Under the pieces are notes generated by a model that saw only the letters and a program-made list of their open reading frames with translations, had not been told where the DNA came from and ran no database searches. Position numbers and translations under genes: made by a program. Positions 18,355 to 27,223 of a DNA stretch of 64,000 bases are shown here, one piece after another. Numbering within the stretch: position 1 is the first letter of the stretch; every line of letters begins with the position of its first letter. The DNA is from Celeribacter baekdonensis (GTDB lineage: Bacteria; Pseudomonadota; Alphaproteobacteria; Rhodobacterales; Rhodobacteraceae), in assembly GCF_900102315.1 (NCBI RefSeq), contig NZ_FNBL01000013.1, positions 53,560 through 117,559 on the forward strand, given 5' to 3'.

Positions 18355-19280
18355 GTGTGACGCCACAAAGCCTCAAAACCTTGTCCCGCGCCTGGGAGCC
18401 GATGAGTTACGGCTTTCTGGACGCCTCTGCCAAGCGCGAAATTCGGCGCAAAATGATCAAAGCCGTGGCGGTGCCCGGTTGTCAGATGCCCTATGCCAGC
18501 CGCGAGGTGCCGATGGCACGGGGCTGGGGAACGGGGGGATTGCAGGTGTCGCTGACTCTCATCCACCCCAACATGCGGATCAAAGTGATTGATCAAGGCG
18601 CTGACGACAGCGTCAACGCCGCGTCGATCCGGCATTTTTTGGCCAGGGTCTCCGGTGCGCCAACCACGCTTGATACGCTCCAGGCCGATCTGATTCAGTC
18701 ACGCCACCGCATCCCGGAAGAAAAACTGAACGAGGCTCAAATCCTTGTGCTGCAAGTGCCCAACCCCGAGCCTCTGCGCCCGGTTCAGCCCAATATGTCA
18801 ATCGCGCGTCAAATGCATGCCGATGCGGATTATGGCCGGATGTGGCTACAGCTTTACGAACAAATCGTGCGATCCGGGCGGGTGATGCAGGGCGCGAGCT
18901 ACCCCTCGATGGTCAATGGACGTCACGTCATGACCCCTTCGCCGATCCCGCGTTGGGACGTGCCAAAGCTGAACATGGCACAGCATTTGACAATCCTGTC
19001 TGCGGGTCGCGAAAAGCGCATTTTTGCCGTTCCCCCCTACACTCGCGTTGAACCTCTGGTCTTTGATGATGTGCCCTACAAGGTCGAAGAGCACCACGAC
19101 CTGACCTGTTCCCGCTCCGGCGCCAAAGGGTTTTTCATGAACGAAATCCCACAAGAGGATGGCAGTTCCGCCTATGAACTGTCCGACAGCGGCTTTGGCG
19201 TGAAACACATCCAACAGAGCACGGGCGACGCCGTCACCTTTGGCAAGACATGGTATGAAAATGGGGAGATGGCAGAATGA
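18351..19280 (+). CDS. phnJ: PhnJ homologue lacking three of four catalytic cysteines
   Basis: PhnJ is the radical SAM subunit that breaks the C-P bond of ribose-1-phosphonate 5-phosphate. The 309-residue protein starts at the ATG overlapping phnI. It aligns by eye along its length with E. coli PhnJ: 'VPGCQMPYASREVPMARGWGT', 'KVIDQGADDSVNAASIRHF', 'HRIPEEKLNEAQILVLQVP', 'SPIPRWDVPK', 'GREKRIFAVPPYTRVE'. The C-terminal motif known as CX2CX21CX5C is not intact. Only the first Cys remains (Cys253, in 'TCSRSGAKG'). The second is Ser256, and the segment matching 'FVCSDTDYC' reads 'YELSDSGFG', with Leu277 and Gly283 instead of Cys. The nucleotide reading is clean there, with no frameshift. It is followed by an extra tail of ~25 residues. 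By known chemistry it could not bind the cluster in the usual way. Confidence 0.88.
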   Translation: MSVTPQSLKTLSRAWEPMSYGFLDASAKREIRRKMIKAVAVPGCQMPYASREVPMARGWGTGGLQVSLTLIHPNMRIKVIDQGADDSVNAASIRHFLARVSGAPTTLDTLQADLIQSRHRIPEEKLNEAQILVLQVPNPEPLRPVQPNMSIARQMHADADYGRMWLQLYEQIVRSGRVMQGASYPSMVNGRHVMTPSPIPRWDVPKLNMAQHLTILSAGREKRIFAVPPYTRVEPLVFDDVPYKVEEHHDLTCSRSGAKGFFMNEIPQEDGSSAYELSDSGFGVKHIQQSTGDAVTFGKTWYENGEMAE

Positions 19281-20074
19281 CCCTGACACTCGACGCCCCG
19301 CGCATCGTCACCACGCGGCCTTTGGTGACTCTGCGCGATGTCACCAAGACCTATGGCGATGTGCAGGCTGTGACCCGCGTCTCAGCCGAGGTATTTCCCG
19401 GCGAAGTGCTTGGGATTGTGGGGGAAAGTGGTTCTGGAAAATCAACGCTGTTGCGGATGATGAACCTTGAGGACACGCCCGACAGCGGCAGCTACACATT
19501 GGATCTGCCCGATGTACAGGGCAATCTGTTTGAGCTTGGCCGTTTCGCGCGCCGGATGCTCTGCGCAACCAAGATCGGCATCGTGTATCAGAACCCGCAT
19601 CTTGGGCTTTTGATGAAACACTCCAGTTCCGGCAACGTGGCCGAGCGGCTTTTGATTGCCGGAGAGCGGCGGTTTTCCGTGCTGCGCGACAAGGCGCGCG
19701 CGGCCTTGGCGGCGTCCGAATTTCCGCTTGAACGCCTTGACGCACCGCCGATCGAATTGTCGGGCGGCATGCAGCAACGTGTGCAATTGGCCAAGGCGAT
19801 CGCGCTTGAACCTGCGTTGTTGTTGCTGGACGAGCCGACCACGGGGCTGGATGTCAGTGTGCAGGCGCTGGTGCTTGATACGCTCAAACGGCTGCAACAG
19901 GACCGCAATATCACCATGGTCATCGTGTCTCATGATCTGGGGGTGATCCGCACTTTGGCCGACCGCGTCATGGTCATGCGCCGCGGCGAAGTGGTCGAAG
20001 CGGGGTTGGTCGATCAGATTTTCCAAGACCCGCAACATCCCTACACGCAACAATTGGTGCATGCGAAACTATGA
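19277..20074 (+). CDS. phnK: C-P lyase-associated ABC ATPase PhnK
   Basis: The 265-residue ATPase has the Walker A 'GESGSGKST', the Q-loop 'YQNP', the signature 'LSGGMQQRVQLAKA', the Walker B 'LLLLDEP' and the switch His in 'IVSHD'. PhnK docks on the PhnGHIJ core rather than on a membrane transporter. The C-terminal 'DPQHPYTQQLVHAKL' resembles the oligopeptide-transporter ATPase tail normal for PhnK. Overlaps of 4 bases join it to phnJ and to phnL. Confidence 0.92.
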   Translation: MTLTLDAPRIVTTRPLVTLRDVTKTYGDVQAVTRVSAEVFPGEVLGIVGESGSGKSTLLRMMNLEDTPDSGSYTLDLPDVQGNLFELGRFARRMLCATKIGIVYQNPHLGLLMKHSSSGNVAERLLIAGERRFSVLRDKARAALAASEFPLERLDAPPIELSGGMQQRVQLAKAIALEPALLLLDEPTTGLDVSVQALVLDTLKRLQQDRNITMVIVSHDLGVIRTLADRVMVMRRGEVVEAGLVDQIFQDPQHPYTQQLVHAKL

Positions 20075-20790
20075 GTGTCATTCTCCACGTCCAAGGCCTG
20101 ACCAAAGGCTTCACCATGCACCATCTGGGCAGTCAGATGGCGGCGTTTTCCAACATTTCTTTTGATCTGAACGCGGGCGAATTTCTTTTGCTCAAGGGTC
20201 AAAACGGCGCGGGCAAATCCACGATGCTGCGCACCCTGTATCGCAGCTATCTGGCGCAGGCGGGTCAGGTTCTATTTCACTCGGATCACGGGGTGATCGA
20301 CCTGTTGCGCGCCGCCGACGTGGATGTGACCCATTTGCGACGCACCGAGATCGGATTTGTCACTCAGTTCCTTGTGGCACGCCCGAGGGTTTCAGCCGAA
20401 GATCTCGTGGCCGAGCCGCTGCGCATGGCCGGGCACAGCGCGCCACAGGCCCTGGACAAGGCGCGCTATTGGCTCAAGGCTTTCGGGGTCAAAGACAGCC
20501 TCTGGCGCGCCTATCCCACGACGTTTTCAGGCGGAGAGCAGCAAAAGGTCAACCTCGCCCGCGCGCTGATCTTGCCCCGAAAGCTGTTGCTTTTGGACGA
20601 ACCGACCGCCTCGCTCGACGCACATGCGCGGGTGGCTCTGGTCGCGCGTCTGCATGAGCTCAAACAAAGCGGCACCGCCATGATCGGCGTGTTTCACCAT
20701 CCCGATGACGTCGAACACCTGATTGACCGAGTCATTGACCTGACCCCTGATGCCCCCAATATGGAGGACCGCGCCGATGTGGCTGTCTAA
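20071..20790 (+). CDS. phnL: C-P lyase-associated ABC ATPase PhnL
   Basis: The 239-residue ATPase has the Walker A 'GQNGAGKST', the signature 'FSGGEQQKVNLARAL', the Walker B 'LLLLDEP' and the switch His in 'GVFHHPDD'. PhnL is required, with PhnI, PhnG and PhnH, for the first step of the pathway. It overlaps phnK by 4 bases and the chosen phnM start by 14. Confidence 0.92.
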   Translation: MSVILHVQGLTKGFTMHHLGSQMAAFSNISFDLNAGEFLLLKGQNGAGKSTMLRTLYRSYLAQAGQVLFHSDHGVIDLLRAADVDVTHLRRTEIGFVTQFLVARPRVSAEDLVAEPLRMAGHSAPQALDKARYWLKAFGVKDSLWRAYPTTFSGGEQQKVNLARALILPRKLLLLDEPTASLDAHARVALVARLHELKQSGTAMIGVFHHPDDVEHLIDRVIDLTPDAPNMEDRADVAV

Positions 20791-21958
20791 TCTTTCCCTC
20801 GTCTTGCCGGATCGTGTGCTCACTGACGGCGCGCTCTGCATTGAAAACGGGTTGATCGCCCAGATCGCCGAACGGCCTGTTTCAAACGGCATCGACTGTG
20901 GCGGGGCGCTGGTCTTTCCCGGCTTCATCGACATGCACGGCGACATGATCGAAACCGAATTGGAACCCCGGCCGCGGGTCGATTTCCCGATGGAGGTGGC
21001 TGTGTCGCATCTTGATGCGCGCTTGTCCGCGGCGGGGATCACCACGGCTTATGCGGCGGTGAGTTTCTCGCGGGCAGCAAGAATTGGCGAACGGCGCTCG
21101 TTTGAACACACCAGCCAAGTCATCCGTGATCTGCACCGGCTGCGCAGGTCCTGCCGCGTCGACCATCGCATCCATGCTCGCTTTGACATCACCTATGCCA
21201 ATGCGGTGCAGGTGCTGGCCGATTTGATCGCCGATGAGCAGGTCGATTTGGTTTCCGTGATGGATCACACGCCGGGTCAGGGACAGTATCGCGACATTGA
21301 GCGTCATATCAGCCTTATCGCCACACGCGACGGCATGTCCGAAACCGAAGCCAGACAGGTCGTGAGCACCAGGATCGCTGAACGCACCCGCCCGCAGGAG
21401 GTTATTCTCGACAATCTCCGTCAGGTTTCCAAGCTCTGCAAAAGCCACGGTGTCGCGCTTGCGAGCCATGATGATGACAGTGCCAAAAAGGCGCTTTTGA
21501 TGGCCGAAATGGGCGCGGTGATCAGCGAGTTTCCGGTCACGTCTGAGGCGGCCGAGACCGCCGCAGCGCGTGGGATGCTGAATGCGATGGGGGCACCAAA
21601 TGCGATGCGCGGTCAGAGTTATTCCGGCAATCTTTCAGCGCGCGAGGCACATGCCAAGGGGCTGTTGCACATTCTCGCGGCGGATTACCACCCGGCGGCG
21701 ATGTTGGCGGCGGTGATGACCTTGGCCGAAAGCGATCCAAAGGGGCTTGCGGGGGCGGCGGCTTTGGTAACGGCCAATCCGGCCAAAGCACTGGGGCTGA
21801 CGGATCGCGGGCGGATCGAACCCGGACTGCGTGCCGATTTGGCGCTGGTTGAACGTGGCGCGCTGACCCGTGTGAGCGCCACGTTTTGTGGCGGCAAGAT
21901 GATCCATTCGATCGGGCGGCTGCAGAGTCGCGACCTTAAGCTGTTACACCCTGCCTGA
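20777..21958 (+). CDS. phnM: Ribose 1-phosphonate 5-triphosphate diphosphohydrolase
   Basis: The ~393-residue amidohydrolase removes pyrophosphate from the PhnI product. The start at 20777 gives 'MWLSNLSLVLPDRVLTDGAL', typical of PhnM. Metal ligands are visible in 'VFPGFIDMHGDMIE', 'VDLVSVMDHTPGQGQY' and 'ALASHDDDSAKKA'; the last domain has 'NPAKALGLTDRGRIEPG'. It ends the first phn transcript. A second, more divergent PhnM-like gene lies at 28412-29623. Confidence 0.93.
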   Translation: MWLSNLSLVLPDRVLTDGALCIENGLIAQIAERPVSNGIDCGGALVFPGFIDMHGDMIETELEPRPRVDFPMEVAVSHLDARLSAAGITTAYAAVSFSRAARIGERRSFEHTSQVIRDLHRLRRSCRVDHRIHARFDITYANAVQVLADLIADEQVDLVSVMDHTPGQGQYRDIERHISLIATRDGMSETEARQVVSTRIAERTRPQEVILDNLRQVSKLCKSHGVALASHDDDSAKKALLMAEMGAVISEFPVTSEAAETAAARGMLNAMGAPNAMRGQSYSGNLSAREAHAKGLLHILAADYHPAAMLAAVMTLAESDPKGLAGAAALVTANPAKALGLTDRGRIEPGLRADLALVERGALTRVSATFCGGKMIHSIGRLQSRDLKLLHPA

Positions 21959-21963
21959 GGCGG

Positions 21964-21981
21964 CTGTCACATATCTGTCGC
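21964..21981 (+). promoter_or_regulatory. Pho box upstream of phnC
   Basis: Two 7-base direct repeats, CTGTCAC (21964-21970) and CTGTCGC (21975-21981), are separated by four bases (ATAT), matching the 11-base repeat spacing of a PhoB site. It lies about 100 bases before phnC, which fits phosphate-starvation control of the transporter. Confidence 0.72.
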
Positions 21982-22052
21982 CAAATTATCAGGGCATCGT
22001 CATGCAAATGTCGGCGGGACGTTAATCCGCTCACGTAAACCTCATGGTGAAA

Positions 22053-22065
22053 CATCCGAATGAAT
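22053..22065. promoter_or_regulatory. Putative second PhnF operator upstream of phnC
   Basis: CATCCGAATGAAT is identical to 13 bases of the palindrome before phnF (15581-15593). It lies 17 bases before the phnC start. The left half is degenerate (AAACAT instead of ATTCAT). Confidence 0.5.
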
Positions 22066-22081
22066 ATCTCCGGAGTATACC

Positions 22082-22885
22082 ATGAGTTCTGCCTTGATCC
22101 TGTCCAATGTCTCCCGCTCTTTTGGCGAGACCCACGCCGTCGACAACGTGTCGATCTCCATTGAACCGGGGCAGTTTATCGGCGTGATTGGCCGCTCGGG
22201 TGCCGGAAAATCAACATTGCTGCGTCTGCTCAATCGCCTGGTCGATCCCACTGCGGGGTCGATTTCGTTTGGTGACACCAACATCACCGCGCTCAAGGGC
22301 AAGGCCCTGCGACACTGGCGTCGGGATTGCGCAATGATCTTTCAACAGTTCAATCTCGTCGATCGGCTTGACGTCTTAACCAATGTGCTGATCGGGCGTC
22401 TGGCAGAACACGGGGTCCTGTCGTCGATGACGATGCAATTCTCTGATGAGGAGCGCGCCATGGCGATCCGGGCTTTGGATCGGCTTGATCTTGTGCCGCA
22501 AGCGCTGCAACGCGCGGGGACGCTGTCAGGCGGGCAACAACAACGCGTGGCCATCGCCAAGGCGCTTGTGCAACGCCCGAAAATCATGCTCGCCGACGAA
22601 CCCATTGCCTCGCTTGACCCGGCCAATGCGACGCTGGTGATGGACGGGTTGAAACGGATCAACCGGGAGGACGGGATCACCGTTTTGGTGAACCTGCACA
22701 CGCTCGACACCGCCCGCGCCTACAGTGACCGCATCATCGCCATGCGTCAGGGCCGCGTGTATTTCGATGGCACCCCCGAACAGCTCACCGATGATGTCGT
22801 GCGTGACATTTACGGACTTGATGGCCTGCAAGAGTTTAACGCGGCGGTCACATCGACCGCCGTACACGCCACCGTGCCGGCCTGA
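22082..22885 (+). CDS. phnC: Phosphonate ABC transporter ATPase
   Basis: The 267-residue ATPase has the Walker A 'GRSGAGKST', the Q-loop '[19 protein letters not shown]', the signature '[15 protein letters not shown]', the Walker B 'IMLADEP' and the switch His in 'NLHTLD'; the Q-loop region is the PhnC type. It starts a second phn transcript, phnC-D-E-E, behind a Pho box and an operator-like site. Confidence 0.95.
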   Translation: MSSALILSNVSRSFGETHAVDNVSISIEPGQFIGVIGRSGAGKSTLLRLLNRLVDPTAGSISFGDTNITALKGKALRHWRRDCAMIFQQFNLVDRLDVLTNVLIGRLAEHGVLSSMTMQFSDEERAMAIRALDRLDLVPQALQRAGTLSGGQQQRVAIAKALVQRPKIMLADEPIASLDPANATLVMDGLKRINREDGITVLVNLHTLDTARAYSDRIIAMRQGRVYFDGTPEQLTDDVVRDIYGLDGLQEFNAAVTSTAVHATVPA

Positions 22886-22924
22886 TCATCGCCTTTTCAC
22901 AAACGCTTCAAAGGAGATTTCCAC

Positions 22925-23839
22925 ATGCGTTTCATCACTGCCACCGCTCTTGCGGTTCTGATCGCAGCACCTGCGCTCGCTGAGGGTTGGAAAGAAGACT
23001 ACCAAACTTTGAAATTCGGTGTCCTTTCGGGCGAAAACGAAAAAGACCGTCTGATGCGCACGGAGCCGCTGCGGACGTATTTGGAAAACACATTGGGGGT
23101 GAAGGTCGAAATTTTCACCGCAGGCAATTATGATGGCGTGGTTCAGGCCATTGCCGCAAATCAAATCGAGATTGCCCGTTTTGGCTCCTCGTCCTATGCC
23201 GCCGCCTACACCGCCACCAATGGCGAGGTCGAGCCGATTTTGACCACCATCAAAAAAGACGGCAACACCGGCTATCGCTCCATCGTTGTCACCCGCTGTG
23301 ACTCGGGGATCAAAAGCCTTGCCGATGCCGCAGGCAAGATCCACGCCTTTGCTGACCCGGATTCGACCTCGGGCTACGCCGTTCCTTATTTCAACTTCCT
23401 GACCAAGGAAGGGTTCAAACCCGAAGAATATTTCGCCGCCGTGCCGTTCTCTGGCTCGCATGAAGCCGGGGTGAGCGGGGTTGTGAACGGGACATTCAAC
23501 ACCGCATCGACCTACCAGAACAACGATCTGGATGGCATCTATCAGCGGATGGAATCCAAGGGCATGATCGAGGCCGGGCTGATCTGCAAAATCTGGGAAA
23601 GCCCGGAAATCACCTCTGGCCCCTGGACCGTGCGCAGCAACCTGCCGGCTGAACTGATTTCCGATCTGACCAATGCTCTCGAAGCCTTCCCGACGGAAGA
23701 CCCCGAAGGCTACGCGCTTTACTCGTCCTTTGAGCCAACCGACCCGAACCCGGAGATCGGCTTCACCCGCGTGGATCGCGATCGCTACCAGTGGATCGTC
23801 GACATGCGCGATTGGATCAAAAGCCAGCGTCGCGGCTGA
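22925..23839 (+). CDS. phnD: Phosphonate-binding periplasmic protein
   Basis: The 304-residue protein has a Sec signal peptide ending near 'APALAEG' (residue ~20). The mature part resembles PhnD: 'LKFGVLSGENEKDRL', 'FTAGNYDGVVQAIAANQIEIARFGSSSYAAAY' region, 'DPDSTSGYAVPYFNF' and 'PFSGSHEAGVSGVVNGTF'. A Gly/Ser/His-rich loop of this kind binds phosphonate. Forty bases separate it from phnC. A hairpin follows, which may favour its expression over the permeases. Confidence 0.95.
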   Translation: MRFITATALAVLIAAPALAEGWKEDYQTLKFGVLSGENEKDRLMRTEPLRTYLENTLGVKVEIFTAGNYDGVVQAIAANQIEIARFGSSSYAAAYTATNGEVEPILTTIKKDGNTGYRSIVVTRCDSGIKSLADAAGKIHAFADPDSTSGYAVPYFNFLTKEGFKPEEYFAAVPFSGSHEAGVSGVVNGTFNTASTYQNNDLDGIYQRMESKGMIEAGLICKIWESPEITSGPWTVRSNLPAELISDLTNALEAFPTEDPEGYALYSSFEPTDPNPEIGFTRVDRDRYQWIVDMRDWIKSQRRG

Positions 23840-23852
23840 TCAACCTGCATTT

Positions 23853-23884
23853 AAAAGGGGGCACACTGGTGTCCCCTTTTATCC
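23853..23884 (+). terminator. Hairpin between phnD and phnE
   Basis: AAAAGGGG (23853-23860) pairs with CCCCTTTT (23873-23880), extended by GCAC/GTGT. It lies between the binding-protein gene and the permease genes. It probably terminates part of the transcripts or protects phnD mRNA. Confidence 0.65.
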
Positions 23885-23911
23885 TTTTGGCCTGATCTCA
23901 CAGAGGTTCAT

Positions 23912-24862
23912 ATGACCTTCACAGTCGCCCCAATGCCCCAGTTGACCGTCGACGCAGCCGCGCCGGAACGGCTGACACAATTCGAATTGGACTTTGCCAC
24001 CAAACGTCGTCAAGCGCGGCGGGGCTGGGCCATTGGCACGCTTGTCCTCGTGTCGCTTTTCGCGTTTTCGGCATGGATCGGAGATTTTTTTAAGATCACC
24101 CAAGTCACGATGCCCGACGGGGCGCGCGAATGGCGCTGGATCATTCCTGCGGGGTTGCCCCGGTTGGGCGAATATGTGTCCCAGACCCTCCCAACCCTGC
24201 GGTGGGATAGTTTTTGGAGCGATTTTGGCGAATGGTTCTGGCGTTGGAAAACCTGGCTCAAACTGCTTTGGGAGACGGTGCTCATTGCCTTTATGGCGAC
24301 CACATTCGGCGTTGTCGGCGGGTTTTTGCTTTCCTTTCCAGCAGCACGGAACCTGTCGCCTAACAAATGGGTGTTGTGGCTGACCCGTCGTTTGCTTGAA
24401 ATCACCCGCACCGTACCCGACATCGTCTGGGCGCTGATCTTTGTGTTTTGCTTCTCTGTGGGTCCGATGGCGGGCGTTTTGGCCATTGGCACTCATGCCT
24501 GCGGCGCTTTGGGCAAGCTCTATTCCGAAGTGAACGAAAACATCGACATGCGCCCGCTCGAAGGGGTCAAAGCGGCCGGGGGCACATGGTTCGATCAAAT
24601 CCGCTACGGCGCCGTGCCGCAAGTGCTTCCCAACATCATCAGCTACACGTTGCTGCGCTTTGAGATCAACGTGCGCTCCTCCTCCATCATCGGCTATGTC
24701 GGCGCGGGCGGTTTGGGGCAGGAATTTCGAACAGCCATGAGTTTTCAGGAATACACCGATCTCTCTGCGCTGTTTCTCATCATTCTCGCGACGGTCATCG
24801 TTATCGACTACGGCTCCGAGAAACTGCGCCATAAAATAATCGGAATGGAGGATCGCCCATGA
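23912..24862 (+). CDS. phnE: Phosphonate ABC transporter permease PhnE1
   Basis: The 316-residue permease has a long cytoplasmic N-terminus, a first membrane segment at ~36-55 and five or so further segments. The ABC coupling loop is visible as 'EGVKAAGGTWFDQIRYGAVPQVLPNIISY'. It overlaps the second permease gene by 4 bases. Together they would form the heterodimeric channel for phosphonate uptake. Confidence 0.93.
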   Translation: MTFTVAPMPQLTVDAAAPERLTQFELDFATKRRQARRGWAIGTLVLVSLFAFSAWIGDFFKITQVTMPDGAREWRWIIPAGLPRLGEYVSQTLPTLRWDSFWSDFGEWFWRWKTWLKLLWETVLIAFMATTFGVVGGFLLSFPAARNLSPNKWVLWLTRRLLEITRTVPDIVWALIFVFCFSVGPMAGVLAIGTHACGALGKLYSEVNENIDMRPLEGVKAAGGTWFDQIRYGAVPQVLPNIISYTLLRFEINVRSSSIIGYVGAGGLGQEFRTAMSFQEYTDLSALFLIILATVIVIDYGSEKLRHKIIGMEDRP

Positions 24863-25716
24863 GCCTGACCCATGCGCAAATCGAACAGGCCCGCGCCCGT
24901 GTGCCACGCGCCTTTCATCTCCCACTGACCCTGCGCCTGCGCCGGATCGCGCTTTGGACGCTGTTCGCGGGGCTGATGCTCTATTGTCTTTGGGTTTTCA
25001 ATTTTAGCCCAACCCGCATCTGGATCGGTCTTGGCCGTCTGGGACATGTGTTGGGTTTCATGTTCCCCCCCTATATCTGGAAAAGCTGGCCGGAGTTTTC
25101 CGAGATTCTCAAAGGGCTGGGGGAAACGCTTTCCATCGCCTTCATGGGGACGCTGTTGGGGGCCATCGTGGCATTTCCTTTGTCCTTTTTGGGGGCAAAA
25201 AACATCAACCGGCTGAATGGTTTGCGCCTTGGGGTGCGGCGCGGCTATGACATCATCCGCGCCTTCGAAACGCTGATCCTCGCGTTGATTTTCATTCGGG
25301 CGTTCGGGCTTGGACCATTGGCGGGTATTTTGGCCATCGCTGTCTCCGAGGTCGGCACCTTTGCCAAACTGTTCTCCGAGGCGATTGAAAACACCTCGAC
25401 CAAACCTATTGATGGGGTCAAGGCCTCGGGCGGGACACGGTTTCAACAAATCCGCTTTGGCATCGCGCCACAGGTCAATCCGGTGATCCTGTCCATCCTG
25501 CTTTATAATTTCGAATCCAATGTCCGCTCCGGCACCATCCTCGGGATCGTGGGCGCAGGCGGGATTGGATTTCTACTGTCGGACCGGATTTCCGCGTACA
25601 AATGGGATGAGGCGTGGTCCATCATCTTTCTGATCATCGCCATGGTCTATGTGATCGACCATCTTTCGGGGATCATTCGGGCACGCATCATCGGGGACTG
25701 GGAGGGCACGAAATGA
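24859..25716 (+). CDS. phnE: Phosphonate ABC transporter permease PhnE2
   Basis: The 285-residue permease shows the same fold: membrane segments at ~33-50, 85-110, 145-165 and the C-terminus, and a coupling loop '[24 protein letters not shown]'. It is coupled to phnE1 upstream and to the acyltransferase gene downstream, each by a 4-base overlap. Confidence 0.93.
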   Translation: MSLTHAQIEQARARVPRAFHLPLTLRLRRIALWTLFAGLMLYCLWVFNFSPTRIWIGLGRLGHVLGFMFPPYIWKSWPEFSEILKGLGETLSIAFMGTLLGAIVAFPLSFLGAKNINRLNGLRLGVRRGYDIIRAFETLILALIFIRAFGLGPLAGILAIAVSEVGTFAKLFSEAIENTSTKPIDGVKASGGTRFQQIRFGIAPQVNPVILSILLYNFESNVRSGTILGIVGAGGIGFLLSDRISAYKWDEAWSIIFLIIAMVYVIDHLSGIIRARIIGDWEGTK

Positions 25717-26357
25717 GCGGTGCAGGATCAAAGAAACAGCTTTCTGAAAGGCCCACGATTCATCCCGAGGCCGATGTCAGCGATTGTGATCTGGGCGCAT
25801 GGACAGAGGTTGGCAAGGGCACGATGATGAAGTCGTCAAGCATGGGCGATTACTCCTACATCACCCAACACTGCCATGTGGTTTGGACGAGTATCGGCAA
25901 ATTTTGTTCCATCGCCAATGCGGCGCGGATCAACCCTGGCAATCACCCGACATGGCGCGCGGTACAACACCATTCGGTGTACCGCGCCGAGGCCTATGGG
26001 CTGGGTGAGGATGACCATGATTTCTTCGAATGGCGCAAAGATCATTGGGTCACCATCGGCCATGACGTTTGGATCGGCCATGGCGTGACCATCACCGCAG
26101 GCGTGACCATCGGGACCGGAGCCGTCATTGGCGCCGGGGCCGTCGTGACCCACGACGTCGCGCCCTATACGGTGGTCGGCGGTGTCCCTGCGCGCGTGAT
26201 CAAACCCCGCTTTACGGAGGCTCAGGCGGCGGCCCTCATGGAGATCGCCGTCTGGGATTGGCCGCGCGACACATACAAACAGGCCTTGCCAGATATTCGG
26301 GCCTTGGACATTGACGCGTTTATTGAAAAATACCGAGACGAAAAACACCGGGGCTGA
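25713..26357 (+). CDS. Phosphonate-associated hexapeptide acyltransferase
   Basis: The start at 25713 (ATG overlapping the phnE2 stop) gives a 214-residue protein beginning '[16 protein letters not shown]'. Left-handed beta-helix repeats run through '[18 protein letters not shown]' and '[25 protein letters not shown]', with the family loop 'INPGNHPTW' and a probable catalytic His in '[14 protein letters not shown]'. This class is repeatedly found in C-P lyase loci. It may acetylate aminophosphonates or an intermediate, comparable in role to PhnO but of a different fold. Confidence 0.85.
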   Translation: MSGAGSKKQLSERPTIHPEADVSDCDLGAWTEVGKGTMMKSSSMGDYSYITQHCHVVWTSIGKFCSIANAARINPGNHPTWRAVQHHSVYRAEAYGLGEDDHDFFEWRKDHWVTIGHDVWIGHGVTITAGVTIGTGAVIGAGAVVTHDVAPYTVVGGVPARVIKPRFTEAQAAALMEIAVWDWPRDTYKQALPDIRALDIDAFIEKYRDEKHRG

Positions 26358-26371
26358 CCCCGCCACGCATC

Positions 26372-26404
26372 AGCCCGCCGCAGATCCATGACGGCGGGCT
26401 TATC
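26372..26404. terminator. Terminator between convergent phn operons
   Basis: AGCCCGCCG (26372-26380) pairs perfectly with CGGCGGGCT (26392-26400). It sits between the stops of two convergent transcripts and probably serves both. Confidence 0.7.
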
Positions 26405-26407
26405 GTC

Positions 26408-27223
26408 TTATGCAACCAGACCAAGCCCTTTGAGATAGGCGTAGCCTTTGGGGATGTCGGCCTTGTTGCGCAGTTCCAAAACCACATGCGGCGCACTCGC
26501 ACAGGTGCTCAGAGCGCGAAACACCGCAGACCATTCAATGTCGCCCTCGCCCGGTGCCCAATGGCGGTCGGCATAGCCGTCCACGTCCTGAATATGGATA
26601 TGCTGTAACTGCTCCCCCGCGTCCCGCACGAAATAATCCACAGGCGGCGCGCCGGACATGCACCGTGCCAGATGCGCATGACCCGTGTCGATTGACAGGG
26701 CAACCGAAGGCGAAGCAAAGCTTTCGACCATCTTGCGCCGTGTGGCCGGGTCCACGTCCTTAATATTTTCGATCACAAGCGTGATGCCCATGTCTTCGGC
26801 GGCGCGCACGACCGGGGTCAGGACGTCCTGAATGCGTTCAAGCTTGGCCTCGGCATAGCCCTTGGTACACAAAAGATTGTTTTGATACCAACGTGTATAG
26901 GGCGAGTGCAGCACCATCTGGCGTGCGCCGATCCGGTCCGCCGCTTCCAACGCCCGCAAAAACCGCGCGGTGATGAGCGGACGCAATTCCGCATCCTTAT
27001 TGTCGAGGTCGAGACCCTCATAAGGGCCATGAATCCCGACCCGCCCGGCATGCCCCGCAAGCGCGGTTTTCGCCGCAGCGATACGCGCCTCAAACTCGCC
27101 CGTGAGGGCGGCATGGGTCATGAAATCCTGCACTTCGATGTCACGGTCAGCCTCAAACAGCCACTCCCGATGCAAAGCAATCTCATCCGTTTTCAGGCAG
27201 GCACCGATCTTAAGCGGCAACAT
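26408..27223 (-). CDS. Sugar phosphate isomerase/epimerase-like TIM barrel
   Basis: The 271-residue protein is of the AP-endonuclease-2/xylose-isomerase TIM-barrel type. Likely metal ligands appear in order: 'GIHGPYE', 'LHSPYT', 'LVIENIKD' (Glu), 'SIDTGHAHLA' (Asp and His), 'HIHIQDVDG' (His and Asp) and 'VVLELRN' (Glu). The substrate is unknown. It is the last gene of an operon with an MFS transporter and a PhnM-like protein. A role on the ribose-phosphate part of phosphonate breakdown is plausible but inferred only from the neighbours. Confidence 0.82.
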   Translation of the reverse strand: MLPLKIGACLKTDEIALHREWLFEADRDIEVQDFMTHAALTGEFEARIAAAKTALAGHAGRVGIHGPYEGLDLDNKDAELRPLITARFLRALEAADRIGARQMVLHSPYTRWYQNNLLCTKGYAEAKLERIQDVLTPVVRAAEDMGITLVIENIKDVDPATRRKMVESFASPSVALSIDTGHAHLARCMSGAPPVDYFVRDAGEQLQHIHIQDVDGYADRHWAPGEGDIEWSAVFRALSTCASAPHVVLELRNKADIPKGYAYLKGLGLVA

